From positions 124,001 to 188,000 of the forward strand of contig JAOAPY010000005.1 of the NCBI GenBank assembly GCA_025463135.1: DNA of 64,000 nucleotides. Direction: 5' to 3'. The notes below the pieces were generated by a model. The model was not told the origin of the DNA and ran no database searches. It saw only the letters and a list, made by a program, of their open reading frames with translations. Of this stretch, positions 28,794 through 37,512 are shown in pieces (the stretch's first letter is position 1; each line of letters starts with the position of its first letter). A program made the position numbers and the translations under genes. Origin of the DNA: Acidobacteriota bacterium. Its GTDB lineage: Bacteria; Acidobacteriota; Blastocatellia; Pyrinomonadales; Pyrinomonadaceae.

Positions 28794-28821
28794 GACACCC
28801 AACACCCTAAACCCTATCCCC
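28794..28821. repeat. C-rich heptanucleotide array across the SpoIIM-like stop
   Basis: GACACCC, AACACCC, TAAACCC, TATCCCC. The stop of the SpoIIM-like gene (28807-28809) is inside it. On the gene's own strand it reads GGGTTTAGGGTGTTGGG after a further G-run, a canonical G-quadruplex pattern. Confidence 0.9.
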
Positions 28822-29778
28822 CGCATCCCCTCGGCCAACCAACAATAAATAACTGTACAGCGCTACTCCGGTAAGCCCGGCAATGCCGAACTTGATCGTG
28901 GGATTGATCGGTGCGGGCGAGATAAAGCCTTCAATGATTCCGGCCAGCACCAGCAAGGGCATGATGCCAATCATCAGACGAACTCCCTGCATCCCGCGAG
29001 ACTTCAGAGCATCAGCGCGAGACAAATCACCAGGCATGATCATCGCGCTGCCGATCAAAAGACCTGCCCCGCCGGCGATGAAGATGCACGACAACTCAAT
29101 TACACCGTGGCCCACCATAAATGTAACCAGGTCATTGCCGAACCCCGCTCGATAGGTAAGCGCCACCACGGAAAAAATATTTGCGCCGTTGTAAGCCATG
29201 TAGAACAACGTGCCGACGCCGAGCATGGCGCCGAACGCAAAGGTATAGAAGGTCACCCGGATGTTGTGCGTGAAGATTTGGCTGGCCCCCACCTGATTTG
29301 CATCGTTCAGTTCTTCCCACCAATGTGTTTTCGTTTCAATAATCGTCTCGCGGAAATAGGGAGACACTCCCATCAACTCCGAAAATTCCTGATCTCGCCA
29401 GGTACCGGCAAAGCCGATAACTGAAAAAATCGTGAACACCGCCAGAGCAGTCGCGGTAAAGCGCCACGTATCGCGAAAGGTTTGCGGAAAATCGCGCGTA
29501 AAGAACCGTGCGATTCGGTGTCCGCCTTTGGCATCGGCGCGATAGATGCGGCCGTGAGCACGAATTACCAGGCTGTTCAGATAGTTGATCAAACGTGGGT
29601 CGCGGGACTCCGCACGCGCTACGGCCAGGTCGGATGCCGCGCGGCGATAGCTGCGGCCGAGCTCGCGCACCTCTTCACGGTGCAAGCGTCGCAATGACGC
29701 GCGATCCAGCAGGCCCAGTAACTCCTCGAGCCGTTGCCAGCCGTTCTTGCGCTCATTTATGAAACGGTCAGAAGGCAT
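28807..29778 (-). CDS. Stage II sporulation protein M (SpoIIM) family membrane protein
   Basis: 323 residues from the ATG at 29778 (MPSDRFINERKNGWQRLEEL). A longer frame from 29874 would translate a fold-back repeat. The N-terminal cytoplasmic helical region (to about 110, with LINYLNSLVIRAHGRIY) is followed by about five membrane helices and the conserved segment IFTHNIRVTFYTFAFGAMLG. In non-sporulating bacteria SpoIIM-like proteins are commonly encoded beside MoxR, DUF58 and DUF4129 genes, as here. The last residues (GRGDAGDRV) are encoded by a heptamer array. Confidence 0.88.
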   Translation of the reverse strand: MPSDRFINERKNGWQRLEELLGLLDRASLRRLHREEVRELGRSYRRAASDLAVARAESRDPRLINYLNSLVIRAHGRIYRADAKGGHRIARFFTRDFPQTFRDTWRFTATALAVFTIFSVIGFAGTWRDQEFSELMGVSPYFRETIIETKTHWWEELNDANQVGASQIFTHNIRVTFYTFAFGAMLGVGTLFYMAYNGANIFSVVALTYRAGFGNDLVTFMVGHGVIELSCIFIAGGAGLLIGSAMIMPGDLSRADALKSRGMQGVRLMIGIMPLLVLAGIIEGFISPAPINPTIKFGIAGLTGVALYSYLLLVGRGDAGDRV

Positions 29779-29836
29779 TTGGCTGTAAGGTGGCGTTGGT
29801 CTAGATAAATCGCTGCGCCTTTCTTCAAAACTCCGG

Positions 29837-29919
29837 TACAGAACCCGGAGCGGGTAGCGACGGGATCCCGCCATTCAAGTTGAGTCTATGATCCGGTCGC
29901 TACGGCTCCCGGTTCTGTA
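29837..29919. repeat. Fold-back element with TACAGAACCCGGAGC arms
   Basis: TACAGAACCCGGAGCGGGTAGCGAC on the left pairs with the inverted GTCGCTACGGCTCCCGGTTCTGTA-type right arm, allowing one small mismatch region. It lies in the gap 29779-30106, upstream of both divergent genes. Confidence 0.85.
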
Positions 29920-29945
29920 ACACACCCAACCCCCACACCCCCAAT
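29919..29945. repeat. Degenerate C-rich heptamer stretch
   Basis: ACACACC, CAACCCC, CACACCC and CCAATTC follow the fold-back element directly. The composition resembles the other C-rich arrays. No gene is seen in the rest of the gap to 30106. Confidence 0.5.
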
Positions 29946-30106
29946 TCTTCCTTGTGGAATTGGACCACCCTGTGCTAACTTCCGTAAACTTCAAGCGGTC
30001 GATGCTTCTGGCTAATTCGCGGCATGCCAGTAAGCCCAATTGTTTCGTCCCACAATTCGATCAGATCCAGCGGAAAATACTAGTCTATTAGTGTGGAGAT
30101 TAGAGC

Positions 30107-30760
30107 ATGCTCCAGTCCAACGCAACGGTTCAGGGTGATGGTGACGGTCGGACTGATACCCAATCGACGATACGCCCTTTAGTCGCTAACGACCCGACGG
30201 GCGGCGCAGCGTTAGGGGTTCACACAATCCCGAACGTGCGCCTCGCTCCGCCGCGCAAGTCCAACCAGCCTAAATTCCCGACTCCTCGTCTTGCTGCCAT
30301 TTCAGAAAGTCAGACCAGGGTGCCGGTGGTTCTCGGTGAGGCTACTTATCGGGGCATGATTCCTGTCGATGGCCTCATCAGCGGGCAGCCCGGAGCTAAC
30401 GGCGGTCAATTGAGCATCCGACAACGCGGCCGGACATTCTTTGGCAACGATCCGGAGTTGAACGGCGAGATAAATTTCATCGACATGCTTCGTGTCAACG
30501 GCCATATCGCGGGCAGTGTATATTCGAAAAAGGGCACGCTGATTGTTGACGCGGCCGCCCTAATCGATGCGGATATTGAAGTTTGTACGGCGGTCATTGG
30601 CGGCACTGTTAACGGCGACATTATTGCCCACCAGAAAGTTGAGCTGGGGCCAACCGCAAAAATCTACGGCAACATCTGGACCCGATCGCTGGAAATCAGA
30701 AGCGGCGCGATTTTCGAAGGTGTCTGCCAGATGATTGAAGATAAAGACAACCCCAACTGA
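30107..30760 (+). CDS. Bactofilin family cytoskeletal protein (first of three)
   Basis: 217 residues. A disordered N-terminus of about 75 residues precedes a right-handed beta-helix. It contains EATYRGMIPVDGLISG, an interruption rich in Gly, Gln and Arg, then LRVNGHIAGSVYSKKGTLIV, GGTVNGDIIAHQKVELG and IYGNIWTRSLEIRSGAIFEG. Bactofilins polymerise without nucleotide and organise cell shape or wall enzymes. The insert of about 40 residues between the first and second strand sets makes this copy longer than usual. It starts a three-gene bactofilin series. Confidence 0.9.
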   Translation: MLQSNATVQGDGDGRTDTQSTIRPLVANDPTGGAALGVHTIPNVRLAPPRKSNQPKFPTPRLAAISESQTRVPVVLGEATYRGMIPVDGLISGQPGANGGQLSIRQRGRTFFGNDPELNGEINFIDMLRVNGHIAGSVYSKKGTLIVDAAALIDADIEVCTAVIGGTVNGDIIAHQKVELGPTAKIYGNIWTRSLEIRSGAIFEGVCQMIEDKDNPN

Positions 30761-30829
30761 TGAATGTTGCGGCACGCATCTGGCGCGTGATTCAACGGCG
30801 GACGCTCCCTGCCACTCTTTTAAAATCAA

Positions 30830-31384
30830 ATGGAGAATGACCCCAACGATCAGGTTGCGCGGGACGCTGCGGCCCATCACTCGGAGACTGAAGTGGCTCC
30901 TCGTGATACCAAAGCTGACTTTGAAGCCTGGCTGGAAAGGCTGAAACCACGTCAGCCGATTGGTGATCCGCGAAAGCAATCTCCGCAGCTTGAAAACCAT
31001 AAGCCGGATTTTTTTGTGGTCTGTACTGACGGTTCAGATTGCCGAATATCGTTCGACGGGGTCTTGCACATTGAAGGATTTCTTTCGGGAAGTATCCACT
31101 CCGACGGCGGCACGCTGGTAACCGGATGCGGTCTCATTGACGGCAACATTCAAGTGGGCGCGGCCTTTATCGACAGTTCTATCATTGGAAACATTCGCGC
31201 CACCGAGCGGGTGGTGCTTTACGCGGAAGCAAAGGTGGCCGGTAACATCATCTCGCCGGCACTATCCACCAAACCCGGAGCACTGTTCGAAGGCGACTGT
31301 GTTCTTCATGAGACTATTCTCCCGCGCCATGTCCCGCTAAATAGCGAAGTGGCCGGTGAATTCGTCGATCAGTTCCAGGTTTAG
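30830..31384 (+). CDS. Bactofilin-like protein (second of three, divergent)
   Basis: 184 residues. A charged N-terminal region of about 65 residues is followed by a beta-helix: FDGVLHIEGFLSGSIHSDGG, then IDGNIQVGAAFIDSSIIGNI and VAGNIISPALSTKPGALFEG. It has two Cys residues near CTDGSDC that its neighbours lack, and is more divergent than the third copy. It lies 70 bases after the first bactofilin, probably on one transcript. A different paralogue may set filament composition or localisation (inference). Confidence 0.85.
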   Translation: MENDPNDQVARDAAAHHSETEVAPRDTKADFEAWLERLKPRQPIGDPRKQSPQLENHKPDFFVVCTDGSDCRISFDGVLHIEGFLSGSIHSDGGTLVTGCGLIDGNIQVGAAFIDSSIIGNIRATERVVLYAEAKVAGNIISPALSTKPGALFEGDCVLHETILPRHVPLNSEVAGEFVDQFQV

Positions 31385-31668
31385 CATCCCTAACAAAGCG
31401 GTAGTGACCGGCGCGCCCACCGGTTGCTGCCGCTTCTGATTCTGCACATGGTTCAAGGAATATTCGGATCTTACATTTGCGTTGCAACTATGGACAGGGA
31501 CTCATGCTTTGACTATTATTTGGTTCCCCGCTGTGCGGCGGCCGACCACCAAGCTAGCCAAAGCTAGTAAGTTCCATTTAAAAGCGCGTCCTTTCGTTGG
31601 TTCTTCCGACCCGATAGGCCATCGGTTAGTCAACTTGTCGCGCCATCACCCTAAATACGGAGGTAGTT

Positions 31669-32316
31669 ATGCTGAGGATTGGAAAGAACCCCAACGAAAA
31701 CGAACAAGCGGACAAGCAGGAGAACACCGGATACAGCGCTCCCCGCACTTACGCGCAAACGTCGCCGGTGGCTGAATCGCCGGTAAAACCCGCCGTCGAG
31801 GCCGGATCGTCGCGGGCGCTGACGGAAAGTGAAACATTGGCGCGCGATATCAAAGAAGGAACTCTCAGCGGTTTTGTCGGCAGCGGCACAGTCGTTACTG
31901 GTGAGGCAAGCTTCAAAGCGATGATGCGGATTGATGGACAAATGTCCGGCCGTGTCAGTTCGACGGGTGGAACGTTGGTGATTGGTACGAACGGTCGGGT
32001 CGACGCCAACATCGAAGTCGCCGTGGCCACGGTTCATGGCACAGTCAATGGCGACATTATCGCCACGCAACGCCTGGAACTCGGCCGGTCCGCGAAAGTG
32101 AGTGGCAACATTCAAACGCCCTCATTGATGATCGAGCAGGGTGCGGTCTTTGAAGGCAGCTGCAAGATGACACAGTTAAGTGCGGCGGCTGACAAGACCA
32201 AAAAGCCGTTTGCTCAGGACGATCAGGTGCTCGACACCACACGCATGAAACCCGTGAGTGCCGACCGAACGGGCAAGAGTTCGGACATCACAAACATTTC
32301 CGACGTCGCCAGCTAA
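31669..32316 (+). CDS. Bactofilin family cytoskeletal protein (third of three)
   Basis: 215 residues, the most canonical of the set. A disordered N-terminus (to about 65) precedes the bactofilin core GSGTVVTGEASFKAMMRIDG, GQMSGRVSSTGGTLVIG, VHGTVNGDIIATQRLELG and VSGNIQTPSLMIEQGAVFEG, then a charged tail. The Shine-Dalgarno GGAGGT at 31659-31664 lies 4 bases from the ATG. The 284-base gap upstream could hold a separate promoter. A strong terminator lies just downstream, ending the cluster. Confidence 0.93.
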   Translation: MLRIGKNPNENEQADKQENTGYSAPRTYAQTSPVAESPVKPAVEAGSSRALTESETLARDIKEGTLSGFVGSGTVVTGEASFKAMMRIDGQMSGRVSSTGGTLVIGTNGRVDANIEVAVATVHGTVNGDIIATQRLELGRSAKVSGNIQTPSLMIEQGAVFEGSCKMTQLSAAADKTKKPFAQDDQVLDTTRMKPVSADRTGKSSDITNISDVAS

Positions 32317-32340
32317 AAAGCATCGCGACCATTTCGGCAA

Positions 32341-32379
32341 AGGCGCTTCGATTCATTCGAGGCGCTTTTGTTTTTTTTT
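32341..32379 (+). terminator. Rho-independent terminator of the bactofilin cluster
   Basis: An 11-pair stem, AGGCGCTTCGA with TCGAGGCGCTT (two G-U pairs), around a short TTCAT loop, followed by TTG and a run of nine T residues. Confidence 0.92.
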
Positions 32380-32388
32380 GGACCTTCC

Positions 32389-32481
32389 GGGACCGCACGC
32401 GTCTCGCGTGCTTCACGTTTCGGGGAAAGGATCTGGTAATGCCGGTAATGAACGTAAAGCACGCTGGAAGCGTGCGGTCCC
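32389..32481. repeat. Twin-hairpin element, GGGACCGCACGC family
   Basis: Arms GGGACCGCACGC (32389-32400) and GCGTGCGGTCCC (32470-32481) are inverted. Adjacent to them are self-complementary GCACGCG-TCT-CGCGTGC and GCACGCT-GGA-AGCGTGC hairpins. It lies directly upstream of the HEAT-cyclophilin gene. Confidence 0.88.
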
Positions 32482-32509
32482 AGGTGGCTCACCGATACAA
32501 TATAATTCC

Positions 32510-34714
32510 ATGAACACATTCAACCGGAAATGCCTAAGCGCTATCTTGCTCTGCCTGTCATTAGTACTGTGTCATCAACGAACTCAGGCGCAATCGAGGC
32601 AACAACCGAGTTCCAGAATGGAGTTGCGAATCCTGCGCGCTGAGGACGAACGGCATTGGGATAACGAACTGGAAACGCTGTTGGCTGATAAGAACGGCGG
32701 GGTGCGCCGGCGCGCGGCCCTGGCTGCCGGTCGTATTGGTGACGCTCGCGCTGTGCCGGCGCTGATTGGTCTAATGCAAAAGGATAGCGATCAAAACGTG
32801 CGAGCAATGGCTGCGTTTGCACTCGGTGAAATCGAGTCTGCCGGCGCCGCTGAGGCTCTAATTGCGGTGCTGAGTTTGAATCAAAGAGAGTCGCCGGAGA
32901 TACGCGCGCGGGCCGTCGAAGCTCTGGGAAAGATCGCTGCCACTCTGCCGAAATCAGACGAGGCGCACCTTCTGACAATTCGAGCGGCGATTCTGGAAGT
33001 CCTTAAATTCGAAGCCGGCCGGCGTTCGGGTCCTGACACCGAAGTGATTCTGTCGGGACTAACAGCCGCCCTGCGCGCCCGCCCGGAAAACGCAGGCAAA
33101 GTCATTGCGAGTTTTCTGCATTATTCCGACCCCCGCATCCGCGCCGACGCGGGAAACACGCTGGCGCGACTCAAACTAAACGACGGCAACGCTGAACTTC
33201 GTAAGCTGTTGATCAGCGATCCCGATCCCCTCGTGCGCGCCAACGCAGCTCGAGTGCTGGGCGCGACAGAAGATAAAGACGCCTTCGCCGCGCTGATGAA
33301 TCGCGCGCTGAGAGATCGTGACCTGCGGGTGCGCGCCGGCGCGATTAGATCGCTCGCCAATCTCAAAGATGTTCGCGCCGGATCGCAACTTATCAATCGG
33401 GGTGGTTTTCTTTTACGATCACTGAGAGCGAATCGTGAAGGATTGCTTAACTCCACCAATGAAATGTTGGAAATCGTCACCACTCTGGGACGTCTGCTGC
33501 AGGGTACGGAAAACAAGAATGCACTCGCTTTATTGAGACGGGCGCGCGCGAAAGTCGCTTATGCGCCGGAGATCGAAATCGCGTTGGCGCGAATCTCTCC
33601 AAACGGGTATCTCACCGAGCTGGGAGCGGAAGTAGATGCAAAGAGAAAAGCCCAAACGATGATGCTCGTCAGCTGGAAAGCGGCGGCGAGTCTGGCCCAG
33701 GGTCTCGCTGCGATCGCAGCGCTTCCAGAGACAACGAAGAATAAGGCCGCGGCTGAGGATCAGGCCGTGCAGATCCTTTCGGCTATGTTGGACTATCAAA
33801 ACTCAGGCATCACTATCAATACACTGGTGGCCGTCCATTCTGAATACGCAATTCCGGAAGTCCTGCGCACGCTGGCGGCGTTCAAGCCAAAGGATCTGGA
33901 CGACGTGTTGCGCCAACATCTCACGGATTCGGATGTCGTCATCCGAGCCACGGCTGCGGAGTTGCTGGGTGAGCTGCCGCCGGACGAGGCCAATGCCCTG
34001 GCGCTGATCAGGGAACTGCCGGCAGCCTTGCAGGACAAGGAACTGAACGACGCGGCCCTTGCCATTGTTGAAGCGTTGGGGAAACAGAAAAGCGCAACCG
34101 CGAACAAAGCCATCAGAACAGCACTCGAATCGCCCGACCAGCTAATTCGACGTAAGGCCGTGGCGGTCTTGAAAGAGACTGGCGCCGGAAATTTCTCTGA
34201 GCGCATCGGCACCGCGCAAACTCGCAACACGACAGCGGATTACGAACACGCACTGGCGCGCATTGGCAGGCAGGTGCGCGCTACAGTGAACACCAGCAGA
34301 GGATCGTTTGTGATTGAGTTCCTGCCAGGGGATGCGCCGCTAACAGTTGATAACTTTGTGATGCTGGCGCGCAAGGGTTACTTCAACGGTCAAAGCATAC
34401 CGCGAGTGGTGCCGAACTTTGTTATTCAAACCGGCGATCCACGCGGCGATCAGAATGGCGGTCCAGGTTATTCGATCCGCTGTGAGATCAACCAAGTGCC
34501 TTATGATCGCGGCGCCGTGGGCATGGCGCTGTCAGGCAAAGACACCGGCGGCTCGCAGTGGTTTGTAACCCATTCACCACAACCTCATCTTGACGGTGGC
34601 TACACAGTTTTTGGGCGGGTGATTTCGGGTATGAATGTAGTCGATGGAATTGTGCGTGGCGACATTATTCGCTCCATCACTATTTCGGACGGCCTACGGA
34701 ATGCATCAAAGTGA
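32510..34714 (+). CDS. Exported HEAT-repeat protein with C-terminal cyclophilin domain
   Basis: 734 residues from the ATG at 32510. An in-frame start at 32258 would read through the terminator and repeat, and is rejected. The signal peptide is CLSAILLCLSLVLCHQ. HEAT-like repeats fill about 40-560 (AALAAGRIGDARAVPALIGL, then VRAMAAFALGEIESAGA). A cyclophilin-type peptidyl-prolyl isomerase domain occupies about 580-734 (VNTSRGSFVIEFLPGDAPLT; PRVVPNFVIQTGD keeps the catalytic Arg; GSQWFVTHSP; GGYTVFGRV). It is probably a periplasmic folding factor using the HEAT solenoid to bind clients. Confidence 0.9.
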   Translation: MNTFNRKCLSAILLCLSLVLCHQRTQAQSRQQPSSRMELRILRAEDERHWDNELETLLADKNGGVRRRAALAAGRIGDARAVPALIGLMQKDSDQNVRAMAAFALGEIESAGAAEALIAVLSLNQRESPEIRARAVEALGKIAATLPKSDEAHLLTIRAAILEVLKFEAGRRSGPDTEVILSGLTAALRARPENAGKVIASFLHYSDPRIRADAGNTLARLKLNDGNAELRKLLISDPDPLVRANAARVLGATEDKDAFAALMNRALRDRDLRVRAGAIRSLANLKDVRAGSQLINRGGFLLRSLRANREGLLNSTNEMLEIVTTLGRLLQGTENKNALALLRRARAKVAYAPEIEIALARISPNGYLTELGAEVDAKRKAQTMMLVSWKAAASLAQGLAAIAALPETTKNKAAAEDQAVQILSAMLDYQNSGITINTLVAVHSEYAIPEVLRTLAAFKPKDLDDVLRQHLTDSDVVIRATAAELLGELPPDEANALALIRELPAALQDKELNDAALAIVEALGKQKSATANKAIRTALESPDQLIRRKAVAVLKETGAGNFSERIGTAQTRNTTADYEHALARIGRQVRATVNTSRGSFVIEFLPGDAPLTVDNFVMLARKGYFNGQSIPRVVPNFVIQTGDPRGDQNGGPGYSIRCEINQVPYDRGAVGMALSGKDTGGSQWFVTHSPQPHLDGGYTVFGRVISGMNVVDGIVRGDIIRSITISDGLRNASK

Positions 34715-34835
34715 AGGTTTTGCGCAGCGGAGGTCCACGGTTAAGACGAGACCAAGGTTGATTACGAAAAGGATTCCAGCGTGACCATCCGTGGCCCAAG
34801 GCCGTGGCATCTAACCCCGTTGTGACACGTGGTCC

Positions 34836-36623
34836 GTGAAACGCATGCGAAAGCGATTTCTACATCTGGTCCTAAACGCGATGTTACCGTCGCTGATCCT
34901 GGCCGGCGCTATGTCGTCCGCGACCTCTCAGAGTCAACAAACCACTGCGGTATCCCCGCGCCCGAAGTATCAAGTCAAGCTGGTCCTTGATGTGGACCAT
35001 GGAACCTACTCCGGCTCTGAGCGCGTGCGCTGGACCAACCGAGGCGATCGCGCGACTGCGGTGCTCTTCTTTCACCTTTACTCTAATGTGCGCTCTGAAC
35101 CGTCGGGCATGACGGGTAACACGACCGAGGCTGCCACGGTGTCGGACGAGCCACGCATCGAGGTGACCGAAGTCAAGGCTGCCGCAGGTGACACACCACT
35201 GTTTTTCTTTCTTGACGATCAGGGCACGACCTTGCGCATCAACCTGCGCGATGCGGTAGCGCCGGGCGCCGCTATTGAATTGACTCTGGTCTTTAAAGGC
35301 TCTGTGCCTGAAATCGACCCGGAAGAAACAGGCCTGGTAACGCATGTCATCAAGCAGGTGAGCGCGGCGATCCGAAGCGAACGCGAGATCCGGCGCGCCC
35401 GCGAGATAAACTTTCGCTCGCGGGCCGTGATGTTACTGGGAACGGCCTTTCCAGTCCTGGCAGTACATGACGGCGATGACTGGCGGCGCAAAGTTGAGCC
35501 AAGTGTGGGAGACCTTTTGTTTACAGAGTCTTCGGACTACGACGTAACCATTCGCGCACCCGCGGGAGTTGCGGTCTTTACCTCGGCGCCCGGGACCGGC
35601 CAGGGCGAATCGGAAACATTTCATTCATTTTCAGGCGAAGCGCTGCGCGAGTTTGCGATCATCGCCGGGCACGGCTTGCGGATTGAACAGCGGGTGGTGG
35701 GCAAGCTGACAGTACGATCTATCTTTTTCACCGAACACGAGCGGGTCGGCCGGCGTGTTCTGACTAATGCCGCCGACGCGGCCCGGATCTATCAGGAGCA
35801 TTTCGGGGCGCTTCCGTTTACCACGGTCACCGTTTCAGAAGCGCCCCTCACGGCAGGGCTGGGCAGCACGGAGTTTGGCGGGCTGGTGGTAATTGCCAGT
35901 GCGTTCTATGTCGACTTTGAATCGCCGGCGATGCGTAACATGCCGGAGCTGATTCGCGAACAGCGCACTTCGGTCGAAGACAGTTTGGAGTGGACTGTTG
36001 GCCACCTGATCGCCCATCAATGGTGGGGTACCGCCGTGGGCAACGATCCGGCACGTGAACCTGTTTTGGACGAGGCGCTGGCCTGTTGGTCGGCATTGCT
36101 TTACTACCGTGAGCTTTACGGCGAGCAGCGCGCAGCGGTCGTGCTTCAGGATCAGCTGCGTGGAGTGTACCGGTTGTACCGCACGTTTGGCGGTGAAGAT
36201 CTGGCGGCCGATCATCCGGCCCGCGACTACCGGAACTCTTTTCAGTATGCGGCCATTGTAATGACCAAAGGCGCGCTGATGTTTGCTGAGCTGCAAAAGC
36301 AACTGGGCGATAAACCCTTCTTTGCCGCCATGCAGAAATATTATCAGGCAAACGTGCTGGAAGTTGCCGACATGGACGACCTGCGCGGGGCGTTCATCGC
36401 CGAAGCTCCGATCGAACAACGACGAATGGTTGCGCGTACATTTAATCGCTGGCTGTCGAGCAAGCGCGGTGACGAGGACATTGCGCCGCCCGATCGGCAA
36501 CTGGCGGACTCGCTGGGATTGCCAGGCAAGTCCGAAGCGCAAAGGGGCGGTGACCGCAATGCGTTTACTGTTTTTGGACGTTTGGGAAAATTTTTCTGGC
36601 AACAGATGACGCGCCTACGCTAG
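34836..36623 (+). CDS. M1 family peptidase homologue lacking the catalytic glutamate
   Basis: 595 residues from a GTG at 34836; an ATG three codons later is equally possible. The signal peptide is LHLVLNAMLPSLILAG. A beta-rich N-terminal domain precedes the gluzincin domain. The zinc motif reads VGHLIAHQWWG, with His390 and His394 present but Leu391 where HExxH requires Glu. The third ligand Glu413 (LDEALACW) is in place at the correct spacing. It should bind zinc but lack normal peptidase activity. It is followed after 2 bases by the DUF4112 gene. Confidence 0.88.
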   Translation: MKRMRKRFLHLVLNAMLPSLILAGAMSSATSQSQQTTAVSPRPKYQVKLVLDVDHGTYSGSERVRWTNRGDRATAVLFFHLYSNVRSEPSGMTGNTTEAATVSDEPRIEVTEVKAAAGDTPLFFFLDDQGTTLRINLRDAVAPGAAIELTLVFKGSVPEIDPEETGLVTHVIKQVSAAIRSEREIRRAREINFRSRAVMLLGTAFPVLAVHDGDDWRRKVEPSVGDLLFTESSDYDVTIRAPAGVAVFTSAPGTGQGESETFHSFSGEALREFAIIAGHGLRIEQRVVGKLTVRSIFFTEHERVGRRVLTNAADAARIYQEHFGALPFTTVTVSEAPLTAGLGSTEFGGLVVIASAFYVDFESPAMRNMPELIREQRTSVEDSLEWTVGHLIAHQWWGTAVGNDPAREPVLDEALACWSALLYYRELYGEQRAAVVLQDQLRGVYRLYRTFGGEDLAADHPARDYRNSFQYAAIVMTKGALMFAELQKQLGDKPFFAAMQKYYQANVLEVADMDDLRGAFIAEAPIEQRRMVARTFNRWLSSKRGDEDIAPPDRQLADSLGLPGKSEAQRGGDRNAFTVFGRLGKFFWQQMTRLR

Positions 36624-36625
36624 CC

Positions 36626-37186
36626 ATGCAAACCGCAGATCATAATTTACCAAAGGGACCGCCGGCATACCCTGAGTTGCTGCCGCGCAACGGGTCTGCT
36701 CGCCTCACTCGGCCGACGCCCATTCAAATCGAGCGCGAGCTGGAAGTGCTGGCACAAGTGATGGACAACCAGTTTGTCATTCCCGTGCTGGGGTGGCGCT
36801 TTGGAGTCAACGCCATCATCGATCTGGTGCCGGGCATTGGTGATGTTGCCACGTCGCTTATAGCATTTTACGTCCTGCTCTCTGCGGTCCGCTATCGGGT
36901 CCCCAAAATTACCCTGCTGCGCATGGGACTCAATATTGCAATCTATTTTGTGGTGGGGATGGTCCCGTGGATCGGAGATGTTTTTGAGGCATGGTGGAAA
37001 CCAAACATGCGCAACCTGGCTCTGCTGCGCAGCCGAGCCACGGTCTCCGCCGAAGAAGCTCACAAGGCAAAAGCCAGTGACTGGATGTTTGTAGGCGTGA
37101 TTATCTCAGCGCTGCTGGCGATGCTTTTCGGATCGTTGGCCCTTTCAGCTTTCATAATCTGGTACATCTTTCATCAGGTGTCGTGA
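36626..37186 (+). CDS. DUF4112 membrane protein
   Basis: 186 residues. The DUF4112 domain (about 30-135) contains LAQVMDNQFVIPVLGWRFG, NAIIDLVPGIGDVATSLIAF and IYFVVGMVPWIGDVFEAWWK. The repeated PxxGD turns lie between membrane helices. A further helix closes the C-terminus. The function of the family is unknown. It overlaps no gene but starts 2 bases after the M1 homologue, so translation is probably coupled. The last two codons and the stop lie within the terminal inverted repeat of a fold-back element. Confidence 0.9.
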   Translation: MQTADHNLPKGPPAYPELLPRNGSARLTRPTPIQIERELEVLAQVMDNQFVIPVLGWRFGVNAIIDLVPGIGDVATSLIAFYVLLSAVRYRVPKITLLRMGLNIAIYFVVGMVPWIGDVFEAWWKPNMRNLALLRSRATVSAEEAHKAKASDWMFVGVIISALLAMLFGSLALSAFIIWYIFHQVS

Positions 37187-37348
37187 TTCGTTCACTCCTT
37201 TGGAATGCTCTCGCTTTAGTCTAAGGCGGCTTGACGCCGATCTCTCCGGTAAATTCCTGCTAACCGTGGTCGCGACGAGTCGCGACTGGACAAAGCGCTG
37301 ACAGGTCAGCGCACTCCAAAGGGAAGACTAACGAACAGATCACGACAC
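37178..37348. repeat. Fold-back element with GTGTCGTGAT termini overlapping the DUF4112 stop
   Basis: Perfect 10-base terminal inverted repeats at 37178-37187 and 37339-37348, with subterminal CTCCTTTGGAATGC and GCACTCCAAAGG as imperfect partners. Internal palindromes are GTCGCGAC-GA-GTCGCGAC and GCGCTGAC-AG-GTCAGCGC. It fills half of the gap 37187-37512; the remainder contains only the AAGGAG leader of the next gene. Confidence 0.85.
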
Positions 37349-37512
37349 TACACGAACGGGTAGTGACTTAAGCACATTGGATCGTTAGTCTGCTAGTTTT
37401 GCAGGCAAATAATGTAAAACCTTACCCAAATCGCGGCCCGAATTACCCTCGCCGCACCGTTACCTTCAACAATGATTTCCCTCGAGGCTTTCGCTAAGGA
37501 GACCCTACCCTG

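Noticed and set aside
32258-32509. Upstream extension of the HEAT-cyclophilin gene
   Set aside because: It would translate through the bactofilin terminator and a twin-hairpin repeat. The ATG at 32510 begins a proper signal peptide.
35835-36602. 255-codon open frame on the minus strand
   Set aside because: It is antisense to the M1 peptidase homologue, with no domain or start signal.
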